From Mycoplana rhizolycopersici (lineage in GTDB: Bacteria > Pseudomonadota > Alphaproteobacteria > Rhizobiales > Rhizobiaceae), in NCBI RefSeq assembly GCF_013378445.1, contig NZ_JABXYK010000020.1, forward strand, positions 16,762 to 80,761: DNA of 64,000 nt, in the 5' to 3' direction. A program made the translations under genes and the position numbers. The notes under the pieces were generated by a model, which ran no database searches, was not told the origin of the DNA, and saw only the letters and a program-made list of their open reading frames with translations. Positions within the stretch are counted from its first letter, which is position 1. Each line of letters begins with the position of its first letter. This document shows, one piece after another, positions 9,264 through 17,877 of the stretch.

Positions 9264-9308
9264 ATGAAAAACGCACGCAACATTTCGATCTGGTGGTGGG
9301 CTCGCTGA
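9264..9308 (+). CDS. trpL: trp operon leader peptide
   Basis: A 14-codon ORF, MKNARNISIWWWAR, with three consecutive Trp codons (9291-9299) followed by a stop at 9306. It is nearly the same as the S. meliloti trpL leader. Ribosome stalling on the Trp codons when charged tRNA-Trp is scarce prevents the terminator at 9345-9379 from forming and lets transcription reach trpE(G). In S. meliloti the terminated transcript also acts as a small RNA (rnTrpL) and the peptide has roles of its own; whether that holds here is inference. Confidence 0.93.
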   Translation: MKNARNISIWWWAR

Positions 9309-9344
9309 AGCGGCCTCGACCAGTCACGCGTGATTGAAACGAAC

Positions 9345-9379
9345 AGCCGCCCGGAAACCTCGAGGCGGCTTTTTCTTTT
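9345..9379 (+). terminator. trp attenuator terminator hairpin
   Basis: AGCCGCC (9345-9351) pairs with GGCGGCT (9364-9370), followed directly by a T-rich run (TTTTCTTTT). GCCTCG at about 9313-9318 is complementary to CGAGGC (9361-9366) and can compete for the right arm, giving an alternative structure. The hairpin lies 37 nt after the trpL stop and 40 nt before trpE(G). Confidence 0.9.
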
Positions 9380-9418
9380 CGGGCCGCAGGTAGACCGGGC
9401 CGAACAGGAGAGCAGGGA

Positions 9419-11608
9419 ATGGTGACGAAGCAACTGGAGGACGGCGCGGAGTCTTACGAGACGCGGGGCGGCATTACCGTTATCCGCCGGCGCCGGGACG
9501 CCGACTACGCCAACGCGATTTCCACCTATGTGGACAAGCTCGACGAGCACCGCGGCGCGGTCTTTTCCTCCAACTACGAATATCCCGGCCGCTACACCCG
9601 TTGGGATACCGCGATCGTGGACCCGCCGCTCGGCATCTCCTCCTTCGGCCGCAACGTCTGGATCGAGGCCTATAACGGCCGGGGCGAGGCGCTGCTCGAA
9701 ATCATCAAGCCGCGCCTGCAAAGCGTCGCCGAGCTTTCGCTGGGGGCATCGACGCCGCGCCGGCTCGACCTGACGGTGAACGCGCCGGATCGCGTCTTCA
9801 CCGAGGAGGAACGTTCGAAGATCCCGACCGTGTTCACGGTGCTGCGCGCGGTGACGGACCTGTTCCATTCCGCCGAGGACGCCAACCTCGGCTTTTACGG
9901 CGCTTTCGGCTACGATCTCGCCTTCCAGTTCGACGCGATCGACCTGAAGCTGGAGCGGCCGGACGACCAGCGCGACATGGTGCTGTTTCTGCCCGACGAA
10001 ATCCTGGTGGTCGACCACTATGCCGCCAAGGCCTGGATCGACCGCTACGATTTTGAAAAGGGCGGGGTCACCACCGAGGGACGCGAGCAGGCGATCGCCT
10101 CCGAACCTTTCCGCACGTCGGATACCATTCCGCCGCATGGTGATCACCGGCCGGGCGAGTATGCCGAACTGGTCACCAAGGCGAAGGAGAGTTTCCGCCG
10201 CGGCGACCTGTTCGAGGTGGTGCCGGGACAGAAATTCTTCGAGCGCTGCGACAGCAAGCCGTCGGAGATCTCGCTCCGGCTGAAGGCGATCAACCCGTCG
10301 CCCTATTCCTTCTTCATCAACCTCGGCAATCAGGAATATCTCGTCGGCGCTTCGCCGGAGATGTTCGTGCGCGTGTCCGGCCGCCGTATCGAGACCTGCC
10401 CGATCTCGGGTACGATCAAGCGCGGCGACGACCCGATTGCCGACTCGGAGCAGATCCTCAAGCTCCTCAATTCCAAGAAGGACGAGTCCGAACTCACGAT
10501 GTGCTCGGACGTCGATCGTAACGACAAGAGCCGCGTGTGCGAGCCCGGTTCGGTCAAGGTGATCGGCCGTCGTCAGATCGAGATGTATTCGCGGCTGATC
10601 CACACGGTGGACCACATCGAGGGCCGCCTGCGCGACGACATGGATGCCTTCGACGGCTTTCTCAGCCATGCCTGGGCGGTGACCGTCACCGGGGCGCCAA
10701 AACTCTGGGCGATGCGCTTCATCGAGGCGCACGAGAAGAGCCCGCGGCTGTGGTATGGTGGGGCCATTGGCATGGTCGGCTTCAACGGTGACATGAACAC
10801 GGGCCTGACGCTGCGCACCATCCGCATCAAGGACGGGATTGCGGAGGTCAGGGCCGGCGCGACGCTGCTCAACGATTCCAACCCGCAGGAAGAAGAAGCC
10901 GAAACCGAACTGAAGGCATCCGCCATGATCGCAGCCATCCGTGACGCCAAGGCCGGAAACGCTTCAAAGACGCAACGTGACGTTGCTTCGGTCGGCGCCG
11001 GCGTCAACATCCTGCTCGTCGATCACGAGGACAGTTTCGTCCATACGCTGGCGAACTATTTCCGCCAGACCGGGGCGACGGTGACGACGGTGCGCACGCC
11101 GGTCGCCGAAGAGCTGTTCGACCGGCTGAAGCCCGACCTCGTCGTGCTTTCGCCCGGACCCGGCAGCCCGAAGGACTTCGACTGCAAGGCGACGATCAAG
11201 AAGGCGCGCGCACGCGACCTGCCGATCTTCGGCGTCTGCCTCGGCCTGCAGGCGTTGGCGGAAGCCTATGGCGGCGATCTTCGGCAGCTTGCAGTGCCGA
11301 TGCACGGCAAGCCGTCGCGCATCCGCGTGCTGGAGCCCGGCATCGTCTTCTCGGGTCTTGGCAAGGAGGTGACGGTCGGCCGCTATCATTCGATCTTCGC
11401 CGATCCGGCGACGCTGCCGCGCGACTTCATCATCACGGCGGAGAGCGAGGACGGCACGATCATGGGCATCGAGCATGCCAAGGAGCCGGTGGCCGCGGTC
11501 CAGTTCCACCCCGAATCGATCATGACGCTCGGCGGCGACGCCGGCATGCGGATGATCGAGAACGTGGTGGCGCACCTGTCGCGAAAGGCGAAGACGAAGG
11601 CTGCATGA
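9419..11608 (+). CDS. trpE: Fused anthranilate synthase, TrpE(G)
   Basis: 729 residues. Fuses the chorismate-using component I (about 1-510) to the glutamine amidotransferase component II (about 530-725), so a single polypeptide makes anthranilate from chorismate and glutamine for tryptophan synthesis. Visible marks are the chorismate-binding signature around [10 protein letters not shown] (about 325) and [11 protein letters not shown], then the class I amidotransferase nucleophile in FGVCLGLQ (about 606) and the HPES motif (about 697). The fusion is typical of Rhizobiales. ATG 9419 follows GGAGAGCAGGGA. It is controlled by the trpL attenuator and probably by Trp feedback; a terminator follows at 11665. 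Confidence 0.97.
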   Translation: MVTKQLEDGAESYETRGGITVIRRRRDADYANAISTYVDKLDEHRGAVFSSNYEYPGRYTRWDTAIVDPPLGISSFGRNVWIEAYNGRGEALLEIIKPRLQSVAELSLGASTPRRLDLTVNAPDRVFTEEERSKIPTVFTVLRAVTDLFHSAEDANLGFYGAFGYDLAFQFDAIDLKLERPDDQRDMVLFLPDEILVVDHYAAKAWIDRYDFEKGGVTTEGREQAIASEPFRTSDTIPPHGDHRPGEYAELVTKAKESFRRGDLFEVVPGQKFFERCDSKPSEISLRLKAINPSPYSFFINLGNQEYLVGASPEMFVRVSGRRIETCPISGTIKRGDDPIADSEQILKLLNSKKDESELTMCSDVDRNDKSRVCEPGSVKVIGRRQIEMYSRLIHTVDHIEGRLRDDMDAFDGFLSHAWAVTVTGAPKLWAMRFIEAHEKSPRLWYGGAIGMVGFNGDMNTGLTLRTIRIKDGIAEVRAGATLLNDSNPQEEEAETELKASAMIAAIRDAKAGNASKTQRDVASVGAGVNILLVDHEDSFVHTLANYFRQTGATVTTVRTPVAEELFDRLKPDLVVLSPGPGSPKDFDCKATIKKARARDLPIFGVCLGLQALAEAYGGDLRQLAVPMHGKPSRIRVLEPGIVFSGLGKEVTVGRYHSIFADPATLPRDFIITAESEDGTIMGIEHAKEPVAAVQFHPESIMTLGGDAGMRMIENVVAHLSRKAKTKAA

Positions 11609-11664
11609 GCCGATTCCGGCTTTGACTTTTCGGCCGAACCGGCCGATAGAGATGCCGATCACAG

Positions 11665-11695
11665 CCGCCTGCGCGACCCCCGCGCGGGCGGTTTT
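11665..11695 (+). terminator. Rho-independent terminator after trpE(G)
   Basis: CCGCC-T-GCGCG (11665-11675) pairs with CGCGC-G-GGCGG (11681-11691) and is followed by TTTT. It separates trpE(G) from the CDF-queF pair. Confidence 0.85.
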
Positions 11696-11746
11696 GCGTT
11701 GAAGGGCGAAACTCTGCAATTCGTTCGCATCCGCACTGGAGGCCAC

Positions 11747-12664
11747 ATGGCAAGCAACGGCAATCCTACCGTCAATCGGCTGGCCCTGATCGGCATCCCG
11801 ATGGCCATTTTCGTGCTGGGGCTGAAGATGCTGGCCTGGTGGGTGACCGGCTCGGTGGCGCTGCTCTCGGATGCCCTGGAATCGACGGTGAACGTCGTTG
11901 CCGCCGTCGTTGCATGGGGCGCGATCCGCTACGCTTCGCGGCCGGCCGATGCGACCCATCCCTTCGGCCATCACAAGGCGGAATACGTCTCTGCGGTCAT
12001 CGAGGGCGTCCTCATCGTTGTCGCCGCGTTGCTGATCCTGCAGGAGGCGATACCGAAGCTGTGGGCGCCGACGGTGCTCGAGCAGCCGGTGCTCGGGCTT
12101 GCGATAAACTTCCTGGCCGGCGTCATCAACGTCGTCTGGGCGACGATCCTCATCCGCGCCGGGCGCCGGCATCGCTCGCCCGCGCTTACCGCCGACGGTC
12201 ATCACATCATGGCGGACGTCGTCACCTCGGCGGGTGTTCTGGTGGGCCTCATTCTGGTCGTTCTCACCGGTTATGCGATCCTCGATCCGGTGATGGCGAT
12301 CCTTGTGGCGATCCACATCGTCTTCCAGGGCTGGAAGATCATCATGAATTCCGTCAACGGACTGATGGACCATGCGATCGAGGCGGAGGAGGAAGCAGCC
12401 ATCAAGCAAGCGATCGCCGTCAATGCGGACGGTTCGCTCGGCGTCCATGACCTAAAGACGCGCCGGGCCGGACAGGTGATCTTCGTCGAGTTCCATCTCG
12501 TGGTGCCGGCGAGGATGGCGGTCGGAGACGCGCACGACATCTGCGACCGGCTGGAAGCGGCGATCGAGGGTGTCCGTCAGGGCGCGCAGGTTGCCATTCA
12601 TGTGGAGCCGGAAACGGAAAAGGCACATGGTATCAGGGTGAAAGTGGAAAAGGCCAAGGCATGA
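11747..12664 (+). CDS. Cation diffusion facilitator family metal exporter
   Basis: 305 residues from ATG 11747, which follows GGAGG; the upstream in-frame start at 11699 is less likely. Six membrane segments in the first about 200 residues ([36 protein letters not shown]; …) precede a cytoplasmic CDF C-terminal domain. The metal site HxxxD in transmembrane segment 5 is present (HIMAD, about 153-157). SDALES replaces the common SDALxD in segment 2, so an acidic residue is still available. It exports divalent metal (Zn, Fe, Co or Mn), the specificity being unclear. Its stop overlaps the queF start (ATGA), so the two are translationally coupled. Confidence 0.9.
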   Translation: MASNGNPTVNRLALIGIPMAIFVLGLKMLAWWVTGSVALLSDALESTVNVVAAVVAWGAIRYASRPADATHPFGHHKAEYVSAVIEGVLIVVAALLILQEAIPKLWAPTVLEQPVLGLAINFLAGVINVVWATILIRAGRRHRSPALTADGHHIMADVVTSAGVLVGLILVVLTGYAILDPVMAILVAIHIVFQGWKIIMNSVNGLMDHAIEAEEEAAIKQAIAVNADGSLGVHDLKTRRAGQVIFVEFHLVVPARMAVGDAHDICDRLEAAIEGVRQGAQVAIHVEPETEKAHGIRVKVEKAKA

Positions 12665-13125
12665 GCAAGACCGACGTTTCAAATCTCTCCCAACTCGGCC
12701 GCAATGTCGATCTGCCGTCGACACCGGAGGAGGCGGTCCTGGAAAAGGTGCCGAACGGCAACCAGGGCACGGACTATGTCGTGCGTTTCACCGCGCCGGA
12801 ATTTACCTCGCTCTGCCCGATGACCGGGCAGCCCGACTTCGCTCATATCGTCATCGACTACATTCCCGATGCGTCGCTGGTGGAATCGAAGTCGCTGAAG
12901 CTGTTCCTGCACTCCTTCCGCAACCACGGCGCCTTCCACGAGGACTGCTCGATCTATATCGCCAAGCGTCTGGTGGAACTGCTTGCCCCGAAGTGGCTCA
13001 GGATCGGCGCCTACTGGTATCCGCGCGGCGGCATCCCGATCGACGTCTTCTGGCAGACGGGGACTGTGCCGGATGGCGTCTGGCTGCCGGATCAGGGCGT
13101 GCCGACCTATCGCGGGCGTGGTTGA
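12661..13125 (+). CDS. queF: NADPH-dependent 7-cyano-7-deazaguanine reductase
   Basis: 154 residues, the short unimodular QueF type. It reduces preQ0 to preQ1 in queuosine synthesis for tRNA wobble G34. The nucleophile Cys52 ([10 protein letters not shown]) and Asp59 are present, as is the NADPH-binding ESKSLKLF motif starting at about 75. It overlaps the CDF gene by four bases; pairing with a metal exporter is not an obvious pathway link and may only reflect shared transcription. Confidence 0.96.
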   Translation: MSKTDVSNLSQLGRNVDLPSTPEEAVLEKVPNGNQGTDYVVRFTAPEFTSLCPMTGQPDFAHIVIDYIPDASLVESKSLKLFLHSFRNHGAFHEDCSIYIAKRLVELLAPKWLRIGAYWYPRGGIPIDVFWQTGTVPDGVWLPDQGVPTYRGRG

Positions 13126-13287
13126 ATTCACGAAAGTCGGCCGAAGCGCGATGCGGTGGTGGACGCGCGACATTCAAGGCGGAAATCGGCCGGCAAAAGA
13201 AAGCGCCGCTCGTCGGTTTGCGGCGGGCGGCGCCGGCATGGGGCGTTCGGCGCATTCGGCCGGAACGCCTGCTCGGTTATTTCCCGA

Positions 13288-13322
13288 CAGGCCGTTTCCG
13301 GCCTGACGGGGTGCCGTCAGGC
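13288..13322. terminator. Overlapping hairpins between convergent queF and SPW genes
   Basis: CAGGCCG/CGGCCTG (13288-13305) and GCCTGACGG/CCGTCAGGC (13301-13322) share bases, so only one can form at a time. There is no T-run on either strand. The second hairpin covers the SPW gene stop codon. It is probably the 3' boundary of both transcripts. Confidence 0.45.
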
Positions 13323-13670
13323 GTGCGAATGCGGGTGGCGGAAGTCCCAGACTGCCCATGCCGACAGAGCGGCGGTGCAGAGTCCTAGGATGACATGCGT
13401 CCACATCGCGTTCGTATTGGCCATGAAGCCGAGCATCCAAGGCGAGGCGACCAGCCACAGGCCGATCACCATGTTTACCCATTCCTCCCATTCCGCAAAG
13501 GCGGAAAGCGTCATGATCGCGCAGGCGCCGAGGACGATGGCGGCGATCCAGGCGTTCCAGCTTGGCGTCAGGTCGGCGGCGAAACCGACGACCCAGGGAG
13601 AGATGAACAGGCAAAACGCCAAGATCAGAGTGACCAGATCCTGACCTCTCCGTCCAGACATCATGTTCAT
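13317..13670 (-). CDS. SPW repeat membrane protein
   Basis: 117 residues, four predicted membrane helices arranged as two SPW repeats (ISPWVVGF near 23-30 and ASPWMLGF near 75-82). The start at 13670 has GGAGG seven bases upstream. SPW proteins are small inner-membrane proteins of unknown function, often stress-related. The C-terminus is His-rich (RHPHSHA). A 100-bp AT-rich stretch upstream (around 13720-13765) probably holds the promoter. Confidence 0.88.
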   Translation of the reverse strand: MNMMSGRRGQDLVTLILAFCLFISPWVVGFAADLTPSWNAWIAAIVLGACAIMTLSAFAEWEEWVNMVIGLWLVASPWMLGFMANTNAMWTHVILGLCTAALSAWAVWDFRHPHSHA

Positions 13671-13842
13671 GCTGCAACCTCCGTTCGTGAGGCATTTTCA
13701 CGCCGCACACGGTTGTGTGGCGTATTATTAGTGTACTCTAAAAAATACTTTATTTCAAAATGTTAAGTTCTGTCGTCGCGCTCTTGTGAAGCCGCCGTGC
13801 ACCAAGGCCGTGTGTCGGAGAGAAGAGGCGCTGTGCGAGGCA

Positions 13843-13870
13843 CGACGCTGCAGCGGTGGCTGCAGCGTCG
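13843..13870. terminator. Strong hairpin downstream of hupE-like gene
   Basis: CGACGCTGCAGC (13843-13854) and its exact complement (13859-13870) form a 12-bp stem with a 4-base loop, 17 bases beyond the end of the HupE/UreJ gene. It has no T-run, so termination would rely on other signals. Confidence 0.5.
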
Positions 13871-13887
13871 ATGCAAAGCCAGCGCGC

Positions 13888-14466
13888 TCAGCCGAAGGCG
13901 AGGGCAACGCCTGCAAGCGCGGTGGCGGCGCCAAGAATGCGCGTCACGATACGGCCGCCGGTGATCCGCCCGATGCCAAGGCCAAGTGCGATGCCGGCGA
14001 CATGCAGCAGTGCGGTTGCGATCACGAATCCGGTTGCAAAGGGCAGGGCACCGGCGACACCGAGCTCGCCGCCATGGGCGTGACCGTGGAAGAGCGCGAA
14101 GACGGCGACGATCGCGGCCGAGACGGCCGGATCGAGGCGGACGGCCATCGCCACCAGCAGGCCCAGGGCCACGACCGAGGCGAGGATCACCGGCTCGACG
14201 AAGGGCAGCGAGACGCCCGCGACGGCAAGGCCGAAGCCGAGTGCCATCATCGCCACGAAAGCCGCCGGTACCGCCCCCATTGCCCTTCCGCCGATCTGCG
14301 CCGCCCACAGGCCGACGGCAACCATGACGAGGATGTGATCGAGGCCGAACAGCGGATGGGAGAAGCCGGCCATGAAGGAGCCGTGTTCCTGCGGGTTGAG
14401 GTGGGCGAAGGCCGGAGCGGCCGATGCGGCGGTCAAGCCGAGCGCGAGCAGAAGGCGTTTGAACAT
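13888..14466 (-). CDS. HupE/UreJ family nickel/cobalt transporter-like protein
   Basis: 192 residues. A signal peptide (MFKRLLLALGLTAASAAPAFA) precedes a conserved H-P-x-x-G-x-D-H metal-binding motif (FSHPLFGLDHILVM, about 36-49) and several membrane helices; FHGHAHG (about 126-132) is a second His cluster typical of the family. HupE/UreJ proteins are secondary Ni(II)/Co(II) permeases normally found with hydrogenase or urease genes. None are nearby, so this is a stand-alone copy. The substrate is inferred from the family. Confidence 0.9.
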   Translation of the reverse strand: MFKRLLLALGLTAASAAPAFAHLNPQEHGSFMAGFSHPLFGLDHILVMVAVGLWAAQIGGRAMGAVPAAFVAMMALGFGLAVAGVSLPFVEPVILASVVALGLLVAMAVRLDPAVSAAIVAVFALFHGHAHGGELGVAGALPFATGFVIATALLHVAGIALGLGIGRITGGRIVTRILGAATALAGVALAFG

Positions 14467-14726
14467 AATGTCCCCAGAGTAAATCCGGCCGTGGGAGACA
14501 GCCGGTTCGTTTCGTCAATACATCCGGTATCTTAGGGTCGCGAACGGCCGTGTCCATACGTAAAGATGCGCAAGTCCGGCCGCGTCCCTGTCGATCATTT
14601 ACCCTTTTTCCCGGTGGTGTTTGCCGCCTCTATCGCCCGGCTTGCGTTTTGTTGCATTGTCTTGGCACGTGAGTCGCATTATCTGACTGCGGCAAGACCT
14701 ATGAGACAACAGGCGGAGAGTTGCCG

Positions 14727-15305
14727 ATGAGCGACGAAGAAGACAAGAAGACCGAGCTGCCGCTCGGCAAGGAAACCGAGGCGAACCTGTTCAAGTCGCG
14801 CTCGATCTTCATCTATGGCGGCATCAACCAGGAGCTGGCACAGAAGGTCAACTCGCAGCTCGTGGCGCTCGCCGCTGCCAGCGACGAGGACATCCGCATC
14901 TTCGTCAACTCTCCGGGCGGCCACGTCGAGTCCGGCGACAGCATCCACGACATGATCAAGTTCATCAAGCCGAAGGTGTGGATGATCGGCACCGGCTGGG
15001 TCGCCTCCGCCGGCGCGCTGATCTATGTCGCCGCTCCAAAGGAGCGCCGGATCTGCCTGCCGAACACGCGCTTTTTGCTGCACCAACCGTCCGGCGGCAC
15101 GCGTGGCATGGCTTCGGACATCGAGATCCAGGCCCGCGAGATCATCAAGATGAACGAGCGCCTGAACAAGATCTTCGCAGACGCAACCGGCCAGCCGATC
15201 GAAAAGATCGCCAAGGATACGGACCGCGACTACTGGCTATCGGCCAAGGATGCGATCGAATACGGTCTCGTTTCGCGGATCGTCACGTCGCAGGCCGATA
15301 TCTGA
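14727..15305 (+). CDS. clpP: ClpP-family serine protease subunit
   Basis: 192 residues. The open frame begins at a TTG two codons earlier, but ATG 14727 lies eight bases after GGAG. The ClpP fold and catalytic triad are complete: Ser94 (GWVASAGAL), His119 (FLLHQP) and Asp168 ([10 protein letters not shown]). The nucleophile elbow is GWVASAGA rather than the canonical GMAASMGA, so this is a divergent ClpP paralog rather than the main clpPX-linked copy; no clpX or lon is adjacent. The ATPase partner is unknown. A clean terminator follows at 15329. Confidence 0.9.
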   Translation: MSDEEDKKTELPLGKETEANLFKSRSIFIYGGINQELAQKVNSQLVALAAASDEDIRIFVNSPGGHVESGDSIHDMIKFIKPKVWMIGTGWVASAGALIYVAAPKERRICLPNTRFLLHQPSGGTRGMASDIEIQAREIIKMNERLNKIFADATGQPIEKIAKDTDRDYWLSAKDAIEYGLVSRIVTSQADI

Positions 15306-15328
15306 GCAGGCCTGCACTGCGCGTTACC

Positions 15329-15364
15329 AAGCGCCTTCCGTCGCCCTGACGGAGGGCGCTTTTC
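15329..15364 (+). terminator. Rho-independent terminator after clpP-like gene
   Basis: A 14-bp stem, AAGCGCCTTCCGTC (15329-15342) with GACGGAGGGCGCTT (15348-15361), one G-T pair and a 5-base loop, followed by a T-rich tail (TTTTCATTTT). Confidence 0.92.
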
Positions 15365-15448
15365 ATTTTGTCGATGGCGATCTCACGCCGCGGTCTTCGC
15401 GATCAAGACATGCGCAAATCCGCGAGATCGCGATCGGCTTCCGGCTGA

Positions 15449-15649
15449 TCACCAGCCGGCAGTCGCCGGCGTTACTTCCATGCCCATCTGCCGGGCATAG
15501 ACGCATGAGTCGTAGTTGGTATTGGAGGGGCCTCCGAAGCGACGGAAGCAGTAGTTGGTCGCGTCGAGCGTCTTCTGGCTCGGCGGATTCGACTGACAGC
15601 CGACCGATAGTACGGCCATGATTGCGAGCATCGCGTAGCGGACCTTCAT
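15449..15649 (-). CDS. Small putative lipoprotein
   Basis: 66 residues from ATG 15649, which follows AAGGGA; an earlier start at 15727 is open but poorly supported. A hydrophobic leader (MKVRYAMLAIMAVLSVGC) ends in a lipobox-like LSVGC, so residue Cys18 is a candidate lipidation site, although Ser at -3 is not the usual choice. The mature part has two more Cys (YCFRRF and YDSCVY) that might form a disulfide. No function recognised. It is transcribed divergently from the leader region of leuA. Confidence 0.7.
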   Translation of the reverse strand: MKVRYAMLAIMAVLSVGCQSNPPSQKTLDATNYCFRRFGGPSNTNYDSCVYARQMGMEVTPATAGW

Positions 15650-15737
15650 CGTTTCATTCCCTTGCGGCGGCTGCCGATCGGCGCCATCGGCAAAGACTAT
15701 CCCCGGCCAGCGGTTTTCACAAATCATCTAGCCGCGA

Positions 15738-15766
15738 CTTGCGCCCTTGCGGGTTCGCGGCTATAA
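15738..15766 (+). promoter_or_regulatory. Predicted promoter of the leuA leader
   Basis: CTTGCG (15738-15743), exactly 17 bp, then CTATAA (15761-15766): a close match to the rhizobial consensus CTTGAC-N17-CTATAT. The expected transcription start (about 15773) is within a few bases of the leader ORF ATG at 15775. The promoter lies inside an inverted repeat, AGCCGCGA (15730-15737) / TCGCGGCT (15755-15762). Confidence 0.65.
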
Positions 15767-15774
15767 GCCGGTCC

Positions 15775-15900
15775 ATGTCCAAGAGCGAAAGCAACATCGT
15801 CGCACGCATATCGCGCAGCCGTCAGGCCGCCCGCGAACGCGCGCGCAGCTTCACCTCGCTCCTTCTTCTCGGCCTTACGCGCGGTTGCCGGGTCCTTTGA
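15775..15900 (+). CDS. Candidate leucine-rich leader peptide of leuA
   Basis: A 41-codon ORF. Its first part is Arg/Ser/Ala-rich; near the end it has four consecutive Leu codons (15859-15870), Gly, then another Leu (15874-15876), and it ends with Leu and TGA. It has no ribosome site because the predicted transcript begins almost at the ATG, as for trpL. Position before leuA, Leu-codon clustering and the competing RNA structures that follow suggest a transcriptional attenuator sensing Leu-tRNA. It is longer than classic leu leaders, and translation is unproven. Confidence 0.6.
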   Translation: MSKSESNIVARISRSRQAARERARSFTSLLLLGLTRGCRVL

Positions 15901-15944
15901 GGAGCGCCCGGCGGCCGAAAAGCCCGCCGGCACAAGTGCTCCTC
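15857..15944 (+). promoter_or_regulatory. Candidate leu attenuator: competing RNA pairings
   Basis: Segment 1, CGCTCCT (15857-15863), lies on the Leu codons. Segment 2, GAGGAGCG (15899-15906), overlaps the leader stop. Segment 3, GCTCCTC (15938-15944). Segment 2 can pair with 1 or 3 but not both. The 2:3 form is reinforced by an inner 7-bp stem, CCGGCGG (15908-15914) / CCGCCGG (15924-15930). A ribosome stalled on Leu codons would cover segment 1 and favour 2:3. No U-rich terminator is obvious, so the output (termination or translation) is uncertain. Confidence 0.55.
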
Positions 15945-16064
15945 GCATTACCCCTATCGTAAATTTCCCGGGCGCCCGACGAAGGGCCGCTTTCGCCGTC
16001 GCCAAGCGAGCTTCGATCCGCTATGAGGCTGCATGCGAGAGCCGGGACGAGAAGAGACAGGCAC

Positions 16065-17774
16065 ATGAGCACCACTATCGACACCCGTAAGAGCGGCATG
16101 AGCAACGCCGCCGTGAAGTATCAGCCCTATCCGCAGGTCAACATTCCCGACCGCACCTGGCCCGGCAAGACGATCGACCAGGCGCCGATCTGGTGTTCGG
16201 TGGACCTGCGCGACGGCAACCAGTCGCTCGTCAACCCGATGGGCCATGACCGCAAGGCCCGCATGTTCCAGCTCCTGCTGGACATGAACTTCAAGGAAAT
16301 CGAGATCGGCTTCCCGTCCGCTTCGCAGACGGACTTCGACTTCGCCCGCTGGTGCGTCGAGCAGGGCAACGTTCCCGACGACGTCTCGTTGCAGGTGCTC
16401 GTCCAGTGCCGGCCGGAGCTGATCACCCGTACCTTCGAGGCTCTCGAGGGCGCGAAGCGGCCGATCATCCATTTCTACAACTCGACCAGCGAGTTGCAGC
16501 GCCGTGTCGTGTTCGCCAAGGACGTGGCCGGCATCAAGCAGATCGCCACCGACGCGGCCAAGATGATCACCGACATGGCGGCGAAGGCCGGCGGCGACTA
16601 CCGCTTCGAATACTCGCCGGAGAGCTTCACGGGCACCGAGCTCGAGGTAGCGCTGGAGATCTGCAACGCGGTTACCGAGATCGTGCGGCCGACGGCGGAG
16701 AACAAGCTGATCATCAACCTGCCATCGACCGTCGAGATGGCGACGCCGAACGTCTATGCCGACCAGATCGAATGGATGTGCCGCAACCTCGACAACCGCG
16801 AAAACCTGATCGTCTCGCTGCACCCGCACAATGACCGCGGCACCGGGATCGCTGCGACCGAGCTCGGCCTGATGGCGGGCGCGGACCGCGTCGAAGGCAC
16901 GCTGTTCGGCAACGGCGAGCGCACCGGCAATGTGGACGTCGTGACGCTGGCGCTCAACATGTACACGCAAGGCGTCGATCCGGGGCTCGACTGCACCGAC
17001 ATCGAGCGCATCAAGGCGGTCTACGAATATTCCAACGAGATGATCATCCCCGAGCGCCACCCTTATGTCGGCGAACTGGTCTATACCGCTTTTTCGGGCT
17101 CGCACCAGGATGCGATCAACAAGGGCATGAAGGCGATCAAGACCGCCAACAAGCCGCTGTGGGAGGTGCCCTACCTGCCGATCGATCCGCAGGATGTCGG
17201 GCGTACCTACGAGGCGATCATCCGCATCAACTCGCAGTCGGGCAAGGGCGGCATCGCCTACATCCTGCAGCAGGATCACGGCATCAACCTGCCGCGCAAC
17301 CTGCAGGTCGAGTTCCGCGAGGACATCCAGCGCATTACCGACGAACAGGGCGTGGAACTGCCATCGCAGCGCATCTACGAGCGCTTCGTCGAACGCTATG
17401 TGAGCCAGCCGGATGCGCGGCTGCGCTTCGTCGACCACCACACCTATCCCGATACCGCGCACAAGGGCGTGCGAATCGTTGCGGCCGAGATCACCGATCG
17501 CAATGAGACGAAGCGGATCGAGGGGCAGGGCACCGGGCCTATCGACGGCTTCATCCATGCGCTTTCGATTTATACCGGCATCGAGATGTCCGTCGTCGAC
17601 TATTCCGAACACTCCCTCCAGAAGGGCTCGAATGCGGCGGCGATCGCCTATGTCGAGATCGCCCATCCCGGTGGAAAGCTTTTCGGCGTCGGCATGAACA
17701 CCAACATCGTCACCGCCTCGCTGGAAGCGATCGTCTCTGCGGCCAATCGCGTTCTGGAAGAAGCCGGCCGCTGA
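16065..17774 (+). CDS. leuA: 2-isopropylmalate synthase (long LeuA type 2)
   Basis: 569 residues. Condenses acetyl-CoA with 2-ketoisovalerate, the first committed step to leucine. DLRDGNQ (47-53) carries the catalytic Arg and metal-binding Asp, and HPHNDRG (about 253-259) supplies metal-binding His. The long form and the WPGKTIDQAPIWCSVDLRDG region mark the LeuA2 subgroup. The C-terminal about 150 residues form the Leu-binding allosteric domain, so end-product inhibition is expected. ATG 16065 is chosen over 16023 by family N-terminus. A leucine-type leader lies 160-290 bp upstream and a strong terminator follows. Confidence 0.96.
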   Translation: MSTTIDTRKSGMSNAAVKYQPYPQVNIPDRTWPGKTIDQAPIWCSVDLRDGNQSLVNPMGHDRKARMFQLLLDMNFKEIEIGFPSASQTDFDFARWCVEQGNVPDDVSLQVLVQCRPELITRTFEALEGAKRPIIHFYNSTSELQRRVVFAKDVAGIKQIATDAAKMITDMAAKAGGDYRFEYSPESFTGTELEVALEICNAVTEIVRPTAENKLIINLPSTVEMATPNVYADQIEWMCRNLDNRENLIVSLHPHNDRGTGIAATELGLMAGADRVEGTLFGNGERTGNVDVVTLALNMYTQGVDPGLDCTDIERIKAVYEYSNEMIIPERHPYVGELVYTAFSGSHQDAINKGMKAIKTANKPLWEVPYLPIDPQDVGRTYEAIIRINSQSGKGGIAYILQQDHGINLPRNLQVEFREDIQRITDEQGVELPSQRIYERFVERYVSQPDARLRFVDHHTYPDTAHKGVRIVAAEITDRNETKRIEGQGTGPIDGFIHALSIYTGIEMSVVDYSEHSLQKGSNAAAIAYVEIAHPGGKLFGVGMNTNIVTASLEAIVSAANRVLEEAGR

Positions 17775-17797
17775 CATAGCGAGACAAAGGCAATTCG

Positions 17798-17828
17798 ACG
17801 CCGCTCCGCATTTCGGGGCGGCGTTTTC
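17798..17828 (+). terminator. Rho-independent terminator after leuA
   Basis: ACGCCGCTCCG (17798-17808) pairs with CGGGGCGGCGT (17814-17824), one G-T pair, 5-base loop, then TTTT. Confidence 0.9.
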
Positions 17829-17877
17829 GCGTCCAAGTGGATCGTCGATAGCGTGAGGCGTCCGACGGAGCTGCGTG

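Noticed and set aside
8623..9327. A 234-codon alternative frame overlapping the extensin-like gene and trpL
   Set aside because: It runs antisense through trpL and its promoter and has no domain; considered as a frameshifted N-terminus for the extensin gene but the main frame is open from an ATG.
15724..16005. A 93-codon minus-strand ORF across the leuA leader
   Set aside because: It overlaps the divergent region and covers the plus-strand promoter and leader; no ribosome site, Ala/Arg-rich; the plus-strand leader explains the sequence better.
15954..17777. A 607-codon minus-strand frame over leuA
   Set aside because: Antisense shadow of leuA with Arg/Asp/Val-rich composition and no domain or ribosome site.
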